This document shows, piece after piece, positions 60,300-62,899 of a stretch of 62,899 bases of DNA. The first letter of the stretch is position 1; each line of letters starts with the position of its first letter. Where the stretch lies: positions 1-62,899 of the forward strand of contig JAZORR010000054.1 in NCBI GenBank assembly GCA_045656705.1, in the 5' to 3' direction. The notes beneath the pieces were generated by a model, which ran no database searches, had not been told where the DNA came from, and was given only the letters and a program-made list of their open reading frames with translations. Both the position numbers and the translations under genes were made by a program. Source of the DNA: RGIG4576 sp045656705 (GTDB lineage Bacteria; Bacteroidota; Bacteroidia; Bacteroidales; Muribaculaceae).

Positions 60300-61592
60300 A
60301 TGACAATCAAAAAAATCTTTGCATTAGTAATGAGTATTTTCACATTGTCGGCTGTGGCACAAAACACAGCTCAAGAGGCTCAAGACCAAGCGCACAAGTA
60401 CACCGACTACTACTACCAACGCAAGTCGCTATTCGCTGAACTTCCTATCACAAGCAACGACATCGTATTCTTCGGTAATAGTCTTACCAACGGCGGTCGT
60501 TGGCACGAAATGTTCAACAATCCTAATATCAAAAATCGTGGTATCGTGGGCGACATCGTGCAAGGTCTGTATGACCGTGCCGACCTCATACTAAAAGGTC
60601 AACCTAAAAAGATTTTCCTTCTTATCGGTACTAACGACATTTCACACCACGTGGGCGCAGATAGCATCGCACGTGCACTCGACAAACTTATTGCTCGCAT
60701 CAAGACCGAAAGTCCTAACACCGAACTTTATATGCAAAGTCTTCTTCCTTACAACAACGACTTTAAGCGTTACAAGAATCTTTTCGGTGAAGAAATGACT
60801 GTGCTCGAAGCTAATGTATTATATGAGCAAGTAGCACGCAAGCACAATGTGCCTTGGATTAACCTTTTCCCTTGGTTTGCCGATCGCGAATGCAAACTTC
60901 GCAAGGAACTTACCAACGATGGTCTTCACCTCAAAGAAAATGGCTATAAGATTTGGCGCGACGAGGTAGCTAAATATGTCGACGCGAATGCTAAATTCCA
61001 CGATACAGACCTCTACCCTCTTGACTCTGAAGATATCATTATGCTCGGTGGCACACTTGTGGGATATGCCGAATGGCACGAACTTCTCGGCTTGCCTAAT
61101 GTGAAGACTCGCAGTCTTGGCGATGTGTGCGACTACATTCACGCAAGTGCAAAGCGTTACGCTCAAAACAAACCCGCAAAAATGGTGCTTCTATCAAGCT
61201 ACAACTATGACAAAGAAGCAAAGAAAGTGAATGTGACTGCCAATTTCAGCGTTGATACCATCGTGATGAGTATGGAAAAGGCTATCGTTGCAGTAAAAGA
61301 AGTATCTCCTACTACCGAAATCATTTTGCAAAGCATTATCCCAGTTAACTCTTCTTACGAAAAATACGCACCTTTCAATAGCAAGGATGTGGCAAAGAAA
61401 TTTAAGAAGGCTAATAAAGAACTCAAGAAACTCGCTAAGAAGCACAATGTTACTTGGGTGGACCTTACACCTGCACTTGCCGACGAAAACGGCGAACTCA
61501 AAGCTGAATTCACTAACGACGGCTATCACCTAATGGGTAAGGCTTACACAGCTTGGGCTGCAGAACTTCGCAAAGCATTAGGTCTACAATAA
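60300..61592 (+). CDS. exported double-domain SGNH/GDSL hydrolase
   Basis: A 430-aa exported protein with a signal peptide ending AVAQ. Domain 1 (about 45-230) has all SGNH blocks: GNSLT with Ser61, GTND (110-113) and NDGLH with D207/H210. Domain 2 (about 240-430) is a copy in which GNSLT is GGTLV and GTND is SSYN, while NDGYH remains, so it is probably inactive. The enzyme may remove acetyl or other acyl groups from sugars. It ends the sugar-nucleotide operon and is followed by a strong terminator. Confidence 0.88.
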   Translation: MTIKKIFALVMSIFTLSAVAQNTAQEAQDQAHKYTDYYYQRKSLFAELPITSNDIVFFGNSLTNGGRWHEMFNNPNIKNRGIVGDIVQGLYDRADLILKGQPKKIFLLIGTNDISHHVGADSIARALDKLIARIKTESPNTELYMQSLLPYNNDFKRYKNLFGEEMTVLEANVLYEQVARKHNVPWINLFPWFADRECKLRKELTNDGLHLKENGYKIWRDEVAKYVDANAKFHDTDLYPLDSEDIIMLGGTLVGYAEWHELLGLPNVKTRSLGDVCDYIHASAKRYAQNKPAKMVLLSSYNYDKEAKKVNVTANFSVDTIVMSMEKAIVAVKEVSPTTEIILQSIIPVNSSYEKYAPFNSKDVAKKFKKANKELKKLAKKHNVTWVDLTPALADENGELKAEFTNDGYHLMGKAYTAWAAELRKALGLQ

Positions 61593-61616
61593 GGAAAATT
61601 TCTTAACTCAATATAC

Positions 61617-61654
61617 AAATGGTGGCTAAATCTCATTTTAGTCACCATTTTTTT
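61617..61654 (+). terminator. terminator of the sugar-nucleotide operon
   Basis: AAATGGTGGCTAAA pairs with TTTAGTCACCATTT (14 bp with one G-T pair), followed by a run of T. It lies 24 bases after the esterase stop codon. Confidence 0.85.
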
Positions 61655-61726
61655 GCTCAATATTGGACATACAAGACTAATCAGACTAATAAGTACATTA
61701 AAATCCCACTCATCTTCTAAAAAATA

Positions 61727-61753
61727 GGCTGACCAAAGTTAATAAGGTCAGCC
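61727..61753 (-). terminator. likely terminator of the beta-helix gene
   Basis: GGCTGACC pairs with GGTCAGCC (8 bp). On the minus strand it is followed by TATTTTTTAG. The gene at 61882 ends 128 bases upstream on that strand. Confidence 0.65.
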
Positions 61754-61798
61754 ATTTCAAGTTAATAACATTTTAAAACACATTATTTCTATTAGTGA

Positions 61799-61824
61799 CT
61801 ATGGGGACAATCAAGTCCCCATAG
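61799..61824. repeat. perfect 10-bp hairpin CTATGGGGAC/GTCCCCATAG
   Basis: A ten-base perfect stem with a six-base loop just after the beta-helix gene. It may add to termination or protect the mRNA 3' end. Its CCCATAG core is also in the hairpin at position 1. Confidence 0.6.
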
Positions 61825-61881
61825 CCTATTATTTCAGAGTAGTATTCAATCAAAAGACATTATACTAACACTTTTTTTCAA

Positions 61882-62899
61882 TTATTCAGCAGAAACAACT
61901 GCGTAGTTACCTACACGTTCTACCTTATAACCAGTTGGAACATAAGCAGTAGGATCGAACTTATATTTTTCAACATTTACTTGGAACTTACCACCAGTGA
62001 TTTGCAATGCACCACCAGTAGACAAATAAACCGGTACTCGAGTATCTTGCATATCACCCCAAGTACCACCAGTCACATATACTCTTGCATTATTTTCCGC
62101 AGCAATATAACGTATACCAGTGTTAGTCATATCATATGTACCACTTTTAACTGTTAGTGTTGCATTATTTACATAGAACATATTACGACCTGAACTAGCG
62201 TATTTAGGAGTAAGAGTAACATTGTTCACATTAACATTTGCACCACCAGAAACGTAAATACCACCGCCACCATTCATAACAAGGTCATTGATAGTAACAT
62301 TTAGAGCACCAGAAACACCCAAACTATAGTTCTTTGTAGTTTTACCACCAGCAACGAACTTATAGCCATTACCAAGGATAATCTTATTAGTGCCAACAGT
62401 TACATATGATGTACCAAAATCGAGATCAGCAGCTACATTGATGTAAGCAATACCAGCATTTGCAGCTGCTGCATTAAATTCATCTGCATTATGAACTGTA
62501 ACCATAGAAACTACTTGATACCAATTGTTTTCAAGTTCAAGTACACCACAATTCTCAGCCAAGAAGTTAGTACCTTCACCTTCGGCAGCATTATTTGCTG
62601 GGTTGAAGTTTTGGAATAGACCACCCTTTACTTCAATAGTAGTAGTAGCACGGTCAGCATCCTTCTTGTTCAACAAGTACTTGCTTGAGTTTTCATTAGG
62701 GAATGTACCACCATTAACAGTTACTTTACCATTGCCACGAGCATAGATTACTGCATTAGGATCACCATTAGCATCAACACCTGACTTGAATGTACCACCA
62801 TTCACGATTAGGTTACCTTTAACAATTACTGCATAACCATCATTACCTGTTACTGCCTCGATTGTACCTTCGCCATTGATTGTAAGTGTAGCACCTTCT
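61882..62899 (-). CDS. beta-helix repeat protein, N-terminus outside the window
   Basis: The frame is open to the window edge, so only the C-terminal 338 residues are seen. They consist of irregular repeats each built around GG(T/K)(F/W/Y): VNGGTFKSG, VNGGTFPNE, VKGGLFQN, VKSGTYDM, VTGGTWGDM and ITGGKFQV. Between them lie stretches such as VTINDLVMNGGGGIYVSGGANV. This is the pattern of right-handed parallel beta-helix surface or secreted proteins. No C-terminal sorting domain is obvious; the chain ends GNYAVVSAE. An internal GTG at 62805 is probably not a start. Confidence 0.8.
   Translation of the reverse strand, partial: EGATLTINGEGTIEAVTGNDGYAVIVKGNLIVNGGTFKSGVDANGDPNAVIYARGNGKVTVNGGTFPNENSSKYLLNKKDADRATTTIEVKGGLFQNFNPANNAAEGEGTNFLAENCGVLELENNWYQVVSMVTVHNADEFNAAAANAGIAYINVAADLDFGTSYVTVGTNKIILGNGYKFVAGGKTTKNYSLGVSGALNVTINDLVMNGGGGIYVSGGANVNVNNVTLTPKYASSGRNMFYVNNATLTVKSGTYDMTNTGIRYIAAENNARVYVTGGTWGDMQDTRVPVYLSTGGALQITGGKFQVNVEKYKFDPTAYVPTGYKVERVGNYAVVSAE

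Larger units (their letters stand above)
61593..61881. other. intergenic region between convergent genes
   Basis: The esterase gene (plus) and the beta-helix gene (minus) converge here. Three hairpins are present (61617, 61727, 61799). No open frame or promoter is seen. Confidence 0.6.

Overview
The window is from a Bacteroidales chromosome (phylum Bacteroidota). The promoters read as TAnnTTTG -7 boxes, Shine-Dalgarno sequences are mostly weak, NuoC and NuoD are fused with no NuoE/F/G nearby, and there is a MurT-MurK-MurQ set laid out as in Tannerella forsythia. Many proteins belong to families typical of the phylum (DUF5106, DUF4922, DUF1343, TonB receptors, short ECF sigma factors). The family cannot be fixed from this sequence; a gut Bacteroidales is likely. 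I see no insertion sequence, phage or CRISPR array.

Layout. 1-290: repeats, a terminator and tRNA-Val. 526-5720 (minus): six genes in one likely operon, DUF5106 thioredoxin-like protein, DoxX, MnmA, bifunctional-nuclease family protein, nucleoside permease and RsmE. 6119-21222 (minus): a ten-gene peptidoglycan salvage operon with an exported amidase-like protein, a glycosyltransferase, a HIT/GalT-like DUF4922 protein, SpoIID/LytB, AmpG, NamZ, an FAD/Fe-S 2-hydroxyacid dehydrogenase, MurT, MurK and MurQ. Just upstream (21420-22277) lies a MurK paralogue that has lost key kinase residues. 22402-24068 (minus): a radical SAM enzyme, a TonB-C lipoprotein and a Cys-rich acidic small protein.

24204-41194 (minus): respiration. 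The eleven-subunit Nuo complex (nuoA, B, CD, H ... I, J, K, L, M, N) is interrupted between nuoH and nuoI by a complete eight-gene F1Fo ATP synthase cluster. Upstream of nuoA is a roughly 450-nt GU-rich leader with a tRNA-like stretch at its 5' end.

41755-62899 (mostly plus): three 22-bp tandem repeats lead into a TonB receptor/lipoprotein pair. Then come a repeat-rich spacer with a G10 tract and three orphan exported proteins. An ECF sigma factor, putative anti-sigma protein and Spy-like protein follow, then a very large alpha-2-macroglobulin-like protein. After that is a sugar-nucleotide set (aminotransferase, Gmd, GDP-fucose synthase) ending in a double-domain SGNH esterase. The edge carries the C-terminal part of a beta-helix repeat protein on the minus strand.

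Links between regions. A 54-bp block ahead of the ECF sigma gene is repeated with only two mismatches 44 kb away, ahead of the DUF5106-DoxX-mnmA-rsmE operon. This predicts that the sigma factor controls both itself and that operon. The salvage operon reads as a pathway: amidase and NamZ release MurNAc outside, AmpG and MurT import products, MurK phosphorylates MurNAc, MurQ splits off D-lactate, and the FAD/Fe-S enzyme may oxidise that lactate into the quinone pool.
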